From the NCBI GenBank assembly GCA_946122785.1, contig CAMGYJ010000002.1, positions 37,080,495 to 37,144,494 of the forward strand: a stretch of 64,000 nt of DNA, written 5' to 3'. The first letter of the stretch is position 1, and the number at the start of each line of letters is the position of its first letter. This stretch comes from Linum tenue. Taxonomy: Eukaryota; Streptophyta; Magnoliopsida; Malpighiales; Linaceae. Both the position numbers and the translations under genes were made by a program. Shown one piece after another: positions 11,518 through 22,754 of this stretch. Below the pieces are notes generated by a model that did no database searches, was not told the DNA's origin, and saw only the letters and a list, made by a program, of their open reading frames with translations.

Positions 11518-12412
11518 TATTGTTCCTTGCAAAATCCTGCTCACTATGCTTTGAATTGACAGTCTTTATGGTGATATGCAACCTAGGGAGGTAGTTGTAG
11601 CACTATAAAGGATGTTGAAGTATAAGATTTTTCCTATCTGTCTCTTTGATGTGCCGGTTGATTTTGTGAACTAGTGGATTTAGAACCGTTGATTCATGTG
11701 GTATTGGTGACTCTTCTTATATTGTGTTGTGGAAAAATTGAAATCTTAAACATGAGGTAAGCCCAACGTGTGTGGCACCGTTCATTGCACAAAATCGGGT
11801 TTTGGAAGAGAATTTAGTGATCCTTAGTGGGGTAGTCCTACAAGGTGAAGCTATGTTGTCTCTAGTACAAGTAAAATTTCCACCGTTGACGTTTTGCCTA
11901 CTCGAGGATATGTTTTTAAGGGAACGGATAGAGCTTCTGACCCCCCTTAATTTCATTGACCATCCACACGGGTTGAGGAAAAGGAGTTAACGGAAGTTCT
12001 CTGTCGAGTGACAGATGTACAGAAATGCTCTTGCTCAACCAATAAGGGTCGACCGTACAAAAACTGCAGTTGGAATCCCCGCAAAGTCTGAATGAGAAAA
12101 AACAAAAAAAAAAACGTAAAATGAAAGTGTGAAAAGGGGTTCCAACGATTGAAATGAAGTGAAAGGGCACCCGATACATTGAGTCCTTGGTTGTTGAATT
12201 GTGTGACTCCCTTTATCCATGAATTGGCTGTCTTAGTTCCACTGCTTCTCATGATCCTGGCTTGACTCTAGTACTCGCATTGAGAGAGATAGGGGACGTC
12301 TTAGAAGACCAGTTGACCTCGCAAGCTGCTAAATGATCTAAGAAATCCTTTACCGACGATCGGGGTTGCATGTTGCTATAGAGGTCTGGAGAGCTGCATT
12401 GGTTTGAGTTAG
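11518..12412 (+). other. 3' non-coding region of element A
   Basis: No coding sequence. Much of it is alignable by eye with the inverted non-coding region of element B (15295-16240), including the blocks cacgttgggcttac / gtaagcccaacgtg and the CTCGAG-containing segment. Shared non-coding DNA marks A and B as relatives although their LTR fronts and ORFs differ. Confidence 0.55.
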
Positions 12413-12453
12413 GTTTGCTTAGGGACAAGCAAGCGGTTAAGTGTGGGGGCAAT
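12413..12453 (+). promoter_or_regulatory. Pre-PPT hairpin and polypurine tract (element A)
   Basis: gtttgctt (12413-12420) pairs with aagcaagc (12427-12434) around an agggac loop, followed directly by aagtgtgggggcaat (12439-12453), the polypurine tract abutting the 3' LTR. The tract primes plus-strand DNA synthesis. B and C have the same hairpin with perfect pairing. Confidence 0.75.
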
Positions 12454-13774
12454 TGATAGACCATTATTTGCACATGTTTTGACCACCATTCTTGAACCGT
12501 TTGAGAGTCGATCCTCGTGTTTTAAGCCGTTTCCATGCTAGGTTGTTCGTTTATGTCATATTTCATGACTTGGCGTGGATACGGAGGAGTGGAAACGAGT
12601 TTCGAGTCGGAAAGTGGAAGGCTGGAGCCAGAGCAGCTGTCAGACAGAAATACCCGGTCATGAGCTAAAATACCCGACCGGGTAAAAAGTGAAGGGATTT
12701 GGGGTAAAGCGTGTTTTAGAGGCCAGAAGATCAGAAGGGGTCCCGACCAGAATGCATAAATACCCGATCGGGTATTCTGGACCTCGATCGGGTATTCCCC
12801 TGTTCCCACTGTGCTACGTTTCAAAATACCCGACCGACCTCTTGAAATACCCGACCGGGTATTACGGCCGGGTATCACGATCTGCACCCTTTTGAGGGAA
12901 AGACGGCCATTTTTGAGAAGGGATCTGATTTTTCGAGATAGAGAGTAGAACCCTAGAGAGAGAAAGTGACGAACCAAAATCTCCAAGCGACCTAGATCGA
13001 TCTTCAACACCATTGGAGCTCGGTGGAAGCTTGGAGAAGTGCCGATTGATTACCGGAAGTTGATTGTCATCCTTCACAGAATGATTTCCGCATCTGAAGC
13101 ATATTTCTCCTCTCTCTCTATGGAGTAAACCCTCTCACTCACTTGGGAATGAAACCCCCTAGATTTGTATGTTAGGTCTGGTTGTATGAACCCAAGTACA
13201 AGTTCTTTGATATTGATTATATTCAATTGAGGCATGGTTTTCTAAATTGCATGAATCTTGATCAAATTCCTGTTATTCCTACTTTGAACTAGAATGAGAA
13301 TATCTACCTAGGTTGATAGAGCACCTTCGACTGAAGGTAGTGAATTGACGACTTTAGTCGAGGAGTCAATTCACTATTATGTACTGGATTTATTCCAGTA
13401 GAGGAGGTTTGGTACGTTAGGGCCTCAGTCTGTTTACTCCGGTGGAGGTTAGTCGCCCGCTGGGGACTCAGATTGAGAGGGTCTGGAGACCTTTAGTCGA
13501 GACTGCAGACTGTCTAAGAACCTCTCGCAGTATAATTATCATTGAATCTGAACTTGGCAAATTACAACTTGGCTTAACTGCAGTCTAGGGGGAACCATAT
13601 CTGGGTGATCTCTCTCAAACTTGGAACACAACATTTACTGCTTTTGTTTGCTAGTTTAGTTGGAACTTCACTACAGTTGAACCGCTAAATAATAAGAGTC
13701 TCACGGAGTAGTCATTACACCTAGGACCCGGGTTGACATTTGAACTTAAGCCCGCTATACTACGCATTAGTAGG
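12454..13774 (+). repeat. 3' LTR of element A, first part
   Basis: Starts TGATAGACC and aligns with 2255-3560. It is cut at 13774 by the insertion of element B; the remainder is at 19461-19505. Contains the clean 18-bp palindrome AATACCCGATCGGGTATT near 12757. Confidence 0.9.
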
Positions 13775-15253
13775 TGACACGCTAAAACACAACACCTAAC
13801 AATGGCCAAGTGTAACCAATGAAAGGGACTGCAGTATAGTGGCACAAGTAATAAATATCGAATCCACGGGTCTCTAGAGTTACTATTACTCAGCTTCAGT
13901 TCATTATCTAGCAAACTAGATTAAGGATTGATTTACTAAACTACTCTACTAACTACTCTACTAATTACAAGTTGGGAACTCACTTAGGTATGATTCCCCC
14001 TAGCTCCTCAATTAGGTCCAAGTTGCAATTACCTTTGGTTGATCTACTGTTGATTAAACTGGGGAAGATCCAAAATTAGCTTGGAATCTCTTAAGCTGAC
14101 CAAGCCCTCTCAAACAGAATACCCGACAGACGACTAGCCTTCACCGGGATAGACTGCTAAGGCGATTCACACAGATCTCCACTACTGGAATGAATTCCAG
14201 TACAAAGCAGTAAATTGATTGACTCTCGCACAACCAATTCACCACTATCAATCAAGGAAGCTCTCTTAACCTAATCAGATTCTATCTATCATAGGTTAAA
14301 GCAGAAATCAAGAGAATTTGATCAAGATTCAATTGACTCAATAAATCATGCCTCAATCGATTATAATCAAACAATAAAGCATCCAAAACTTCATACAAGA
14401 AAGATCCTAACTCATGGAACTAGGGTTCCTCAAAACCTAAGTGAAGGGAAGTTACTCCATAGAGAAGAGAGAGACTGCAGAAATCTGATCTGGATCTTCA
14501 ATCTCCAACTCCAAGCTTGATTCCTGAGCTCCAATGGCGAAGAAATCCTCCAAAATAGCTCCAAGAATGTTCCCAAGTCGCTCTCTCTCTCTAGGGTTCG
14601 TCCCTTGGGTGTTTGGGATCCAAAACCCAGCTCTCCCCCTCTCCTTTCGCTGAAAATCGGGTTTTAAACAACAATTCCCGACCCGCACGGCCAGGGTGCA
14701 CGGCCGTGCACCTCACCATTCTGGCCGTGCAGCCCTAAAACGCACCGTTTCACTTAATCGATCTCAGCCATCTTGCACGGCCAGGTGCACGGCCGTGCAA
14801 GGCTGGATTTTGCCCGTGCAAGGCCTCGGCAGAGAGCGCACGGCCAGAATTATATGTTGCACGGCCGTGCGCCTCCCTGGTCTGCCCGTGCAGCTTGCTC
14901 AGCCTCTGTTTAATGCTTCGTTTCTCCCTCGTCCGGACTCCGAATCGGTCGCCGTTTGATCCCAGACGCTCGTAGTCTCGTCCTCTTTCGTTTCATAACA
15001 AGCTTGCATGATTCTCTGTCCATAAAGTGAGGTAGAAATCCATTCTTCTTCAGGTCATGCCCGAGTTTCTGCTCCCGAATCGCCAATTGATCTCTGATTG
15101 ACTTGAAACTTGCGCCTATGCTTCACTTTATGTGCTAGGACCTGAATGTGACAAAGGAACACAACCTAGCATAAAATAGGCCAAAGACACGGTAATTCAA
15201 GCTCAAACAATCAAGAAACAAAGGGGAAAACATGTGCAAATACCGAGTCATCA
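13775..15253 (-). repeat. 3' LTR of element B
   Basis: On the element's own strand it runs TGATGACTCGG...GCGTGTCA. It carries CG-centred palindromes of the type GTGCACGGCCGTGCAC at about 14685-14895. A TTTAAAACCC-like sequence (14660-14672, inverted) lies on the downstream side of the cluster in element orientation and may be the TATA region. Confidence 0.92.
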
Positions 15254-15294
15254 AATCCCCCCACACTTAACTGTTTGCTTGTCCCCAAGCAAAC
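15254..15294 (-). promoter_or_regulatory. Polypurine tract and pre-PPT hairpin (element B)
   Basis: On the minus strand GTTTGCTTG and CAAGCAAAC close a GGGA loop (15273-15294), followed by aagtgtggggggatt (15254-15268), directly before the 3' LTR. The 9-bp stem is perfect and the loop fits the GNRA pattern. Confidence 0.78.
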
Positions 15295-16240
15295 CTAACT
15301 CAAACCAATGCAACTCTCCAGAGCTCTATAGCAACATACAACCCCGATCGTCGGTAGAGGATTTCCCAGATCATATAGCAGCTTACGAGGTCAACTGGTC
15401 TTCTAAGACGTTCCCTATCTCTCTCAATGCGAGTACTAGACTCAAGCCAGGATCATGAGAAAAAGTAGAAGTAAGACAGTCAGTTCATGGATAAAGCGAC
15501 TCACACCATTCACAACCAAGGACTCGTTGTACCGGGGTGCTCTTTCACTTCATTTCACCGTTGGAACCCCTTTTTCTCACTTTCATTTACATTTTTTCTT
15601 TCATTTGGTGGAGTTCCAACTGCAGTCTTTTGCACGGTCGACCCTTATTAGTCGAGCAAGAGCAATTTCTGTACATCTGGCGCTCGCCAGAGTACTTCTT
15701 TTAACTCCTTTTCCTCAACTCGTGTGGAGGGTCAATGAAATTAAGGGGGGTCGGAAGCTCTATCCGTGCCCTCAAAAACACATCCTCGAGTAGGCAAACC
15801 GCTAAACGGGTGGAAGTTTTACTTGTACTAGAGACAGCTTAGCTTCACCTTGTAGGAGTACCCCGCTAAGGATCACTAAAATCTCTTCCAAAACCCAATT
15901 TTGTGCAATGAACGGTGCCACACACGTTGGGCTTACCCCATGTTTAAGATTTTTGATGATTTCGACATGGAGGACCAACTACTTTTCATTTGCCACATGA
16001 GCACCCTGTTCGATACACGAGTCCATAACACAATCAAAATAGAGTCACCATTACCACATGAATTCAACGGTCTTAGCTCCACTAATTCACAAAATCAACT
16101 GACACAGCAGAGAGCTAGATAGGAAAAATCTTATACTTCAACATCCTCCATAGTGCTACACTACCTCCCTAGGTTGCACGTTACTATAGAGACTGTCAAT
16201 TCAAAGCATACTGAGCAGGCAATTTGCAAGGAAACACGTA
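15295..16240 (-). other. 3' non-coding region of element B
   Basis: No ORF with recognisable content. Homologous by eye to 11518-12412 of element A in inverted orientation, which supports common descent of the two families' 3' regions. Confidence 0.55.
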
Positions 16241-16370
16241 CTTGGAGCCCTCAAATTTAAAATTTGGACAGTGGACTAGGCTCCAAGCACACAAACAGCC
16301 AAACATTCACCCGCATACATAATCGAACACCCCCCCCACACTTAAGCACGACATTGTCCTCAATGGAGGA
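16241..16370 (-). promoter_or_regulatory. Conserved 3' hairpin and PPT-like motif (element B)
   Basis: Read on the minus strand, ctccattgaggacaatgtc and gtgcttaagtgtgggggg (16331-16370) precede the hairpin by 44 bases. Outer arms are 16279-16287 and 16241-16249 (cttggagcc with ggctccaag); the inner stem caaattt/aaatttg is at 16252-16266. Confidence 0.7.
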
Positions 16371-16572
16371 AAGATAAGGAGGGTAGAACGAAGTTACCAG
16401 ATCAAGGGTGAATGATGATGGACGGGGCAGGCGGTGCATTCCAGGAAGAGAGAGTAATCAGAACACAAACACCACACAAAATCTCACAAAGGTTGAGTTA
16501 TTGACTCTAAAATCAAATAACAAAACTGACTCAACCGAGGATAAATAGAGAAAGAAATGCAAACTGACTGGT

Positions 16573-16604
16573 TGGGTTGCCTCCCAAAAAGCGCTTCTTT
16601 CACG
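16573..16604 (-). other. Post-ORF motif (element B)
   Basis: The inverted copy of the GAAGCGCTT..GGGAGGCAACCC motif lies 22 bases after the stop codon of the B ORF, matching its position in element C. Confidence 0.6.
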
Positions 16605-16625
16605 TCGTGAGCCGGACGATGGCTC

Positions 16626-17840
16626 CTAAGTTTCGGTCCATGCTAGAACCTCCTTGAAGTTGAGGTTCTCGTCGATGAGGTGGAGTCTCAAGTCACGAGC
16701 ATGTGGTGTGGCAGGTGATGAAGGCTCGTGTACTTGATGCAGATGAAGTCTCCACCCTCGAGACCTCTTCTTCTCTTCTCTCGTCTCATTGCCCCAAACC
16801 AGATAAGACAGCATCGATTGGCCACCATCGCGTCCACCAAGAGGGACCGATGTCGATGTGGCCTTGGTCTGGCAAAGAGACACTGCAAATGGGTCCTTGC
16901 TGAGCAATTCCTCGAAGTTTGGTGGAGATATCACATGTAACTCATGGCCGGTGCAAGCCTCTTCCACCTCAACTTCGTCCTCGGCCTGGACGCCAATTGC
17001 TCCTTCAACCTCCCTTCCTTCTTCATGTGGTATCACCCCTGGGAAATGATCAAGAACTCCTCCTGCTTCGCTTTCGTCATCCTCCACAACCTCTTTCTGC
17101 ACCCTTTCTTGCTCTTCTTCTTCTAGCACGGATTGGAGAGCAAGTTGCCAAGCAATTTCTTTCATGAGATCTTCTTGCATCTCCTCACTCATGCCCACCT
17201 CTTCAAAGCGCAGTGTGGGATGTGGGAAAGGGTGGTCGGCTACGACAGGACATTCCTGATCATGATCATCACGGGAGCTCTCCGTGACAACTTCTGTGTG
17301 CTCCCTAATGTCCGTGTAGCCTTCTTCTTCCTCATCCTCTTCTTGTATGGTAGCAGAAGGGTGATCTTGAGCAAGTTGTGCACAAACTTGCTCAACCCAC
17401 TCTGTTTGCTTCGCTGAGCGTTGAACAGCCTCCTCCATATCACGGAGATATGAGGGATCGGAAGAGGGAAGGGCCTGGATTTGAGGATCCATCCTGGAGC
17501 ATGTTCTCTCACAGGCTCGAGTAAACTGCTCCAAGAGAAGCCTCAGTTCATAGTTTGGATCTGGCTGTGGAGTGTAGCATGGCTCTGCAGAATGGCCCGT
17601 GAAGGCTGCCATGGGTAACTCCAGCGCTGATGGCCCTTCTGGTTGTGGGAGGAAGTCTTCTTGGTAATGAGATTGTCCTTGATATGCCCAGGGGTCAGAT
17701 TGTTCTCCATAGAAAGGGGGTTGGTACTGGAACCCGGATCCATAGTCTTCTCCTCCTTGATTGCTCCAGGGTGTCTCGGGGTAATACCACTCGGATGGTG
17801 GTGGATACCCCCAATGGTTGGAGAAGCCATGAGGATCCAT
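16626..17840 (-). CDS. Single ORF of non-autonomous element B, unknown function
   Basis: 404 codons, uninterrupted, starting 111 bases after the primer site, where gag would be. Residues 1-95 are rich in Tyr, Pro, Gln and Trp (MDPHGFSNHWGYPPPSEWYYPE at the start). Residues about 100-165 look helical (YELRLLLEQFTRACER..., WVEQVCAQLAQ). About 165-310 is very acidic (runs of Glu/Asp), and the tail ends RLHLIDENLNFKEVLAWTET. There is no zinc knuckle, protease or polymerase motif. I recall similar MDP-GF...YPPP proteins from other plant non-autonomous elements but know no function. Its intact state in a young element suggests that it is either needed or simply recent. It may be a gag-like packaging protein; that is inference. 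Confidence 0.75.
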   Translation of the reverse strand: MDPHGFSNHWGYPPPSEWYYPETPWSNQGGEDYGSGFQYQPPFYGEQSDPWAYQGQSHYQEDFLPQPEGPSALELPMAAFTGHSAEPCYTPQPDPNYELRLLLEQFTRACERTCSRMDPQIQALPSSDPSYLRDMEEAVQRSAKQTEWVEQVCAQLAQDHPSATIQEEDEEEEGYTDIREHTEVVTESSRDDHDQECPVVADHPFPHPTLRFEEVGMSEEMQEDLMKEIAWQLALQSVLEEEEQERVQKEVVEDDESEAGGVLDHFPGVIPHEEGREVEGAIGVQAEDEVEVEEACTGHELHVISPPNFEELLSKDPFAVSLCQTKATSTSVPLGGRDGGQSMLSYLVWGNETREEKKRSRGWRLHLHQVHEPSSPATPHARDLRLHLIDENLNFKEVLAWTET

Positions 17841-17951
17841 GATTCAGATCTGCACCAACAAAAACTAAAACACCCAAGTGAAAAGCAAGGGTGGAAAACA
17901 AAAGAAAACGCTAAAGTAACAAACTTCTGCCTTTCCTAATAATCTAGAAAG

Positions 17952-17969
17952 TCCCCGGCAACGGCGCCA
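17952..17969 (-). other. Primer binding site, tRNA-Asp type (element B)
   Basis: On the minus strand TGGCGCCGTTGCCGGGGA, a perfect complement to the 3' end of tRNA-Asp, six bases inside the 5' LTR. Confidence 0.9.
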
Positions 17970-17975
17970 AAAACT

Positions 17976-19455
17976 TGACACGCTAAAACACAACACCTAA
18001 CAATGGCCAAGTGTAACCAATGAAAGGGACTGCAGTATAGTGGCACAAGTAATAAATATCGAATCCACGGGTCTCTAGAGTTACTATTACTCAGCTTCAG
18101 TTCATTATCTAGCAAACTAGATTAAGGATTGATTTACTAAACTACTCTACTAACTACTCTACTAATTACAAGTTGGGAACTCACTTAGGTATGATTCCCC
18201 CTAGCTCCTCAATTAGGTCCAAGTTGCAATTACCTTTGGTTGATCTACTGTTGATTAAACTGCGGAAGATCCAAAATTAGCTTGGAATCTCTTAAGCTGA
18301 CCAAGCCCTCTCAAACAGAATACCCGACAGACGACTAGCCTTCACCGGGATAGACTGCTAAGGCGATTCACACAGATCTCCACTACTGGAATGAATTCCA
18401 GTACAAAGCAGTAAATTGATTGACTCTCGCACAACCAATTCACCACTATCAATCAAGGAAGCTCTCTTAACCTAATCAGATTCTATCTATCATAGGTTAA
18501 AGCAGAAATCAAGAGAATTTGATCAAGATTCAATTGACTCAATAAATCATGCCTCAATCGATTATAATCAAACAATAAAGCATCCAAAACTTCATACAAG
18601 AAAGATCCTAACTCATGGAACTAGGGTTCCTCAAAACCTAAGTGAAGGGAAGTTACTCCATAGAGAAGAGAGAGACTGCAGAAATCTGATCTGGATCTTC
18701 AATCTCCAACTCCAAGCTTGATTCCTGAGCTCCAATGGCGAAGAAATCCTCCAAAATAGCTCCAAGAATGTTCCCAAGTCGCTCTCTCTCTCTAGGGTTC
18801 GTCCCTTGGGTGTTTGGGATCCAAAACCCAGCTCTCCCCCTCTCCTTTCGCTGAAAATCGGGTTTTAAACAACAATTCCCGACCCGCACGGCCAGGGTGC
18901 ACGGCCGTGCACCTCACCATTCTGGCCGTGCAGCCCTAAAACGCACCGTTTCACTTAATCGATCTCAGCCATCTTGCACGGCCAGGTGCACGGCCGTGCA
19001 AGGCTGGATTTTGTCCGTGCAAGGCCTCGGCAGAGAGCGCACGGCCAGAATTATATGTTGCACGGCCGTGCGCCTCCCTGGTCTGCCCGTGCAGCTTGCT
19101 CAGCCTCTGTTTAATGCTTCGTTTCTCCCTCGTCCGGACTCTGAATCAGTCGCCGTTTGATCCCAGACGCTCGTAGTCTCGTCCTCTTTCGTTTCATAAC
19201 AAGCTTGCATGATTCTCTGTCCATAAAGTGAGGTAGAAATCCATTCTTCTTCAGGTCATGCCCGAGTTTCTGCTCCCGAATCGCCAATTGATCTCTGATT
19301 GACTTGAAACTTGCGCCTATGCTTCACTTTATGTGCTAGGACCTGAAATGTGACAAAGGAACACAACCTAGCATAAAATAGGCCAAAGACACGGTAATTC
19401 AAGCTCAAACAATCAAGAAACAAAGGGGAAAACATGTGCAAATACCGAGTCATCA
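17976..19455 (-). repeat. 5' LTR of element B
   Basis: 1480 bp, nearly identical to 13775-15253. Visible differences: g/c at 14062 versus 18263, c/t in the ttttgYccgtg block, c/t and g/a in the gactYcgaatcRgtc block, and one extra a in cctgaaatgtg. Confidence 0.92.
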
Positions 19456-19460
19456 GTAGG

Positions 19461-19505
19461 TGGTTACACTTGGCCACTTTCTAGTGTGAGGGTATAAGCG
19501 AGTCA
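19461..19505 (+). repeat. 3' LTR of element A, remaining tail
   Basis: tggttacacttggccacttt through gcgagtca matches the last 45 bases of the 5' LTR of A. It is separated from the main part by element B. Confidence 0.88.
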
Positions 19506-20246
19506 GACACCTTCACCGCCACAAAAACTCCGAATTAGGGGTTTTTTTACGGTTAGAGCTTTTGTGAAGAAGATCCTTTGTGGTTGTTGTTGTTGTACGT
19601 GATTCAAGAGGTCAACCACGTTGAAGTTAAGAGTCATTATTATCATTATTTATGACTGATTCTGTTGGTTTGAAATATAATTTGTACGAGCAAACGAACC
19701 ACCCACATCGACATACATAACCAAAAAAGACGCAGGGCATAGGTTGATTTTCTTGTATTCGGTCGACCTCGTACCGGATTAGGGCGACCGTGAAACCAAC
19801 ACTTGATCTTCATTTTACGTCAAATTATGATGGATAAATGGATACAACCCTTCTCTTCTATCTGGTCGACCTCTTTCTGTAAATGGTCGACTAATTTGTT
19901 AATGACCTCCATCAAGTGGTCAACCTATATACCTTTACGGTCGACCATTTTGCTTCTGACGCCAATGAAAGGGTGATCGATGTTTTATTGTGGTCGACCA
20001 ACAATGACAACTTAAACTACAAACGGTCGACCACTACATTTTAAAGGTCGACCGTGATAATTCACCAGGGTGCCCACATTAGTGTATTCGGGAACCTCAC
20101 AAAACTGAAACGGCATATTAGATCGACCTAATCCTATATAAGGTCGACCTAAAAGTGCAGATTAGGTCGACCTAATCTTATATGAGGTCGACTTAAAAGT
20201 GCAAGTTACGTTGACATGCATGTCAGCATAGGCACACTATGTTTTA

Positions 20247-20906
20247 TTGGTTGCAAAATAATTTTGATTACATGGTTTTATTAGGACATATAATAAGATA
20301 ATAAAACATATTAAATTAGACATTAGGACAAAATTATAAAAATGTACAAAATGACTCATTTAAGATTTACTTATCTAAATAAACAAAAAAAAATTTGAAA
20401 ATGTTTATTTATTAAATATCTATATTTTTAAATATCTATATTAATGCAAATCACTCATTTTGAAAATACAACAGGCAAACCTTCCCTTATTGTCTTCTCC
20501 AACAAAACGAAAGTTAACTAGTTTAAGAAATTTCAAGCTTATGAACGTCCCATTTTGTCTTTAAGATATAAATAGTAATGTTGGGATGGATATATGAATT
20601 AAATTTGTTTATCTATAATTGGGAGTGTCGAAATACAAGCTTTCAGTTTAGGTTTATTGGGTAAGAGAAGGTATATAAACTTTCTAAACCCTCTATAGTA
20701 TTTATTTTTGTCATATTAGTGAGAGTAATATTTTTTGTACCCAGATTACCCAATACATATAATGTCATTAATAACACTACCTATATGTTCGGTTTATTTC
20801 TTATTTTGTGGATTATACATTTGATTATAACAATGTTAATACCCAATTTTTTAGCATGGTACTAACACTACCTTTAACAAATAGTAACATTTCGTTTTAA
20901 TAAATT
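20247..20906. other. AT-rich intergenic DNA
   Basis: No gene, repeat boundary or motif recognised. Confidence 0.5.
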
Positions 20907-22624
20907 GGGCTAATACCACTACAACACCAGAACTATGACAAAAATGCCACTTGTATCCTATTCTTTCCAATATTCCATTTGTGTCCTATTGTATGATATT
21001 TGTTGCCATCTGTATCCTGACGATTTCGTTGACCGTTAGAGATAACGGTTGACCAGACGGAAGTCAAATTATTGTTGACTTTTGCTGATGTGGCAAAATT
21101 GAGGCGACCACATAGATGACACATCGGATTTTAATTCAAAATTAATTAATATTTATAAAAAAAAATACAAAAATCGATTTCGGCAACGCCGTCGCTCCTT
21201 CTTCTCCTCCGACGGAGCTGCTTCATCTTCTTCTTCCTTCGAACCAGCTCCATCTTCTTCTTCCTCCAAACAAGCTCCATTTTTCGTGCCCTCTCCCCTC
21301 ATCCCGACCTGCACTTCTCTAGCCCTTATCGCGCCGCCATTGCTTGCAAACCCATACAACCTCTCACTATTCGCCTCTCTATCTCTCAAACTTTTTCTCA
21401 ACCCTAAAACCATCGATTCCGACGAGCTCACCCTCTTCAATGGCGACGAACACTGGAGAAGAAATTAGCCCCAATAACTTCCTCTCGGTTCCCTCATGAT
21501 GATTTGCTCCTGCCCCATCTATCTATTTCTGGCTCGATTCCCAGCATAACAAACCGCAAGCCAGCAATCTGTGGTTTCTGGGTTTTTCTCGTCCCTTAGG
21601 GCACCTCCCCACCTGCATCATATCCAACGGTGGCCACGCCGCCGCCTACAACTTAACCCCTAAATTGAAACCAAATTGAAACCAGAGTTAGCCCCTAAAT
21701 TGAAAAGAAATCGAAAGGAGGAATAAGAAATTGAGGCCCAGTGAATCCTTCTCTGGCTCTTCTTCCACCCCCGCTCGATGGAAGATTGTAGGGGAGTCAA
21801 TTTTAGCAGGGGAATAATGACGACCTCGTCGTCTCCTCCAATCCCTCCTCCTGCCCTCCTTACCTTGATTTCTCCTCAAACTCAACCACTTCGTCGTTGT
21901 TGGATTACAGGGAGAAGTTTCTCCTCACGATGGGAGGGTTTCTGGATCCCCTGCCATCAATCCAAATCGAGCTCCTAACTGCCACCGCCGTCTTTCGCCC
22001 AAATCCAATCGACATTTCCTCTATCTCCAATCGAAATCCCAGTCCATCGACTGAACCCTTTGTCGCCCTCATGTCGATGGTTTATGTCGAGCTGAGATTT
22101 AAACTTCAACCCCGCGGATTTGAAATCTGGTGAAGAGATCTCAAAGCGAGCTTTTCCTTCTCCGAATCTGGCCCCGACTGCGACAAAATGATGGTGTTCA
22201 GATGGTTGAGGACGCCAGATCCGAGCAGCGAGTCGAGGTCGTGGAGAAGGCTGGAGAGAGTTGAGGAAGCGAAGTCTTGGTCGCTGGAAGAGCATCTTGT
22301 CGCCGGGGAGGGGATTTGAAGGGATTGCAGTTGCCGCGGAGTGGGAGGATTGTGGTGACGGCGGATTGGGTCAGGTAAGAGGAAGCGACGGAGCAAGATT
22401 GGGAGGGGGATTGGGTAGATGAGATTAGGAATTTTTAACTTTTTGCTCTTTTTCTTTTTTTTTAATTGTTATTTAATTATTTAAAAATAACACGTCAGAT
22501 GCCACGTCAATGCTGACTGGATTTTCTGTTAAATACTAACGGTCAACGCTGGTCAACATTAACGGAATAATAGGACACAAATGACATTTTTGTCATAGTT
22601 CGGGTGTTGTAGTGGTATTAGCCC
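20907..22624. mobile_element. Mutator-like element with captured-gene-like interior
   Basis: Terminal inverted repeats begin gggctaataccactacaaca at 20907 and end with the complement at 22624. The first ~55 bases of each end match with about three differences, and related tracts (gttgaccgttag, tgacgtggca-like) extend further in. Flanks are taataaatt (20898-20906) and taataaaaa (22625-22633), a 9-bp duplication with two mismatches. The interior (about 21180-22440) is clearly more GC-rich, with Pro/Ser/Leu-coding character and several 60-106-codon frames, unlike the AT-rich ends. No transposase is present. This is the structure of a Pack-MULE, but the source gene is not recognisable, so capture is an inference. 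Confidence 0.6.
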
Positions 22625-22754
22625 TAATAAAAAAATATTTTTAAGGGGTTGACCACAGTTAAAGCTGATTTGTAAAGTGAGGAGAATGCTTGTGATCTTT
22701 AAAAAGTATAGGGGCAAGACAAGTCTTGTGCTGCTCATTTAGTTTGCGTCCCAT

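Larger units (their letters stand above)
13775..19455 (-). mobile_element. Element B: young non-autonomous Athila-related retrotransposon
   Basis: 5681 bp on the minus strand inside the 3' LTR of A, with target duplication gtagg at 13770-13774 and 19456-19460. LTRs of 1479 and 1480 bp differ by four substitutions and a 1-nt indel by eye. The primer site is a perfect 18-base match to tRNA-Asp. The 2.7 kb interior has a single intact ORF (404 codons) and no protease, RT or integrase, so it must borrow enzymes from a relative. The 3' non-coding region resembles that of A. Confidence 0.9.
2255..19505 (+). mobile_element. Element A: decayed Athila-like Ty3/gypsy retrotransposon
   Basis: The 5' LTR is 2255-3601. 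The 3' LTR is 12454-13774 continued at 19461-19505, because element B interrupts it. Both begin TGATAGACC and end GAGTCA. The flanking target duplication is gtcac (2250-2254) and gacac (19506-19510), one mismatch. A tRNA-Asp primer site follows the 5' LTR and a polypurine tract precedes the 3' LTR. Internally the order is gag, protease, RT, RNase H, integrase and then a third ORF related to ATHILA ORF-1, which is the Athila layout. About 11.6 kb without B. All coding regions carry stops or frameshifts, so the element is autonomous-type in design but dead. Confidence 0.9.
1889..20237. mobile_element. Foldback Mutator-like MITE, split by element A
   Basis: A perfect 9-bp duplication, tatgtttta, flanks the element at 1880-1888 and 20238-20246. 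Inside, the left arm (about 1903-2150) and the right arm (about 19970-20225, inverted) share gacatgcatgtca, gtaacttgcactttta and several GGTCGACC octamers in the same order. Without the inserted element A it would be about 1.1 kb (1889-2254 plus 19511-20237) with long inverted arms. Nine-base duplications are usual for the Mutator superfamily; the outermost ~15 bases of the two ends match poorly, so superfamily placement is an inference. No transposase is present, so it is non-autonomous. Confidence 0.65.
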
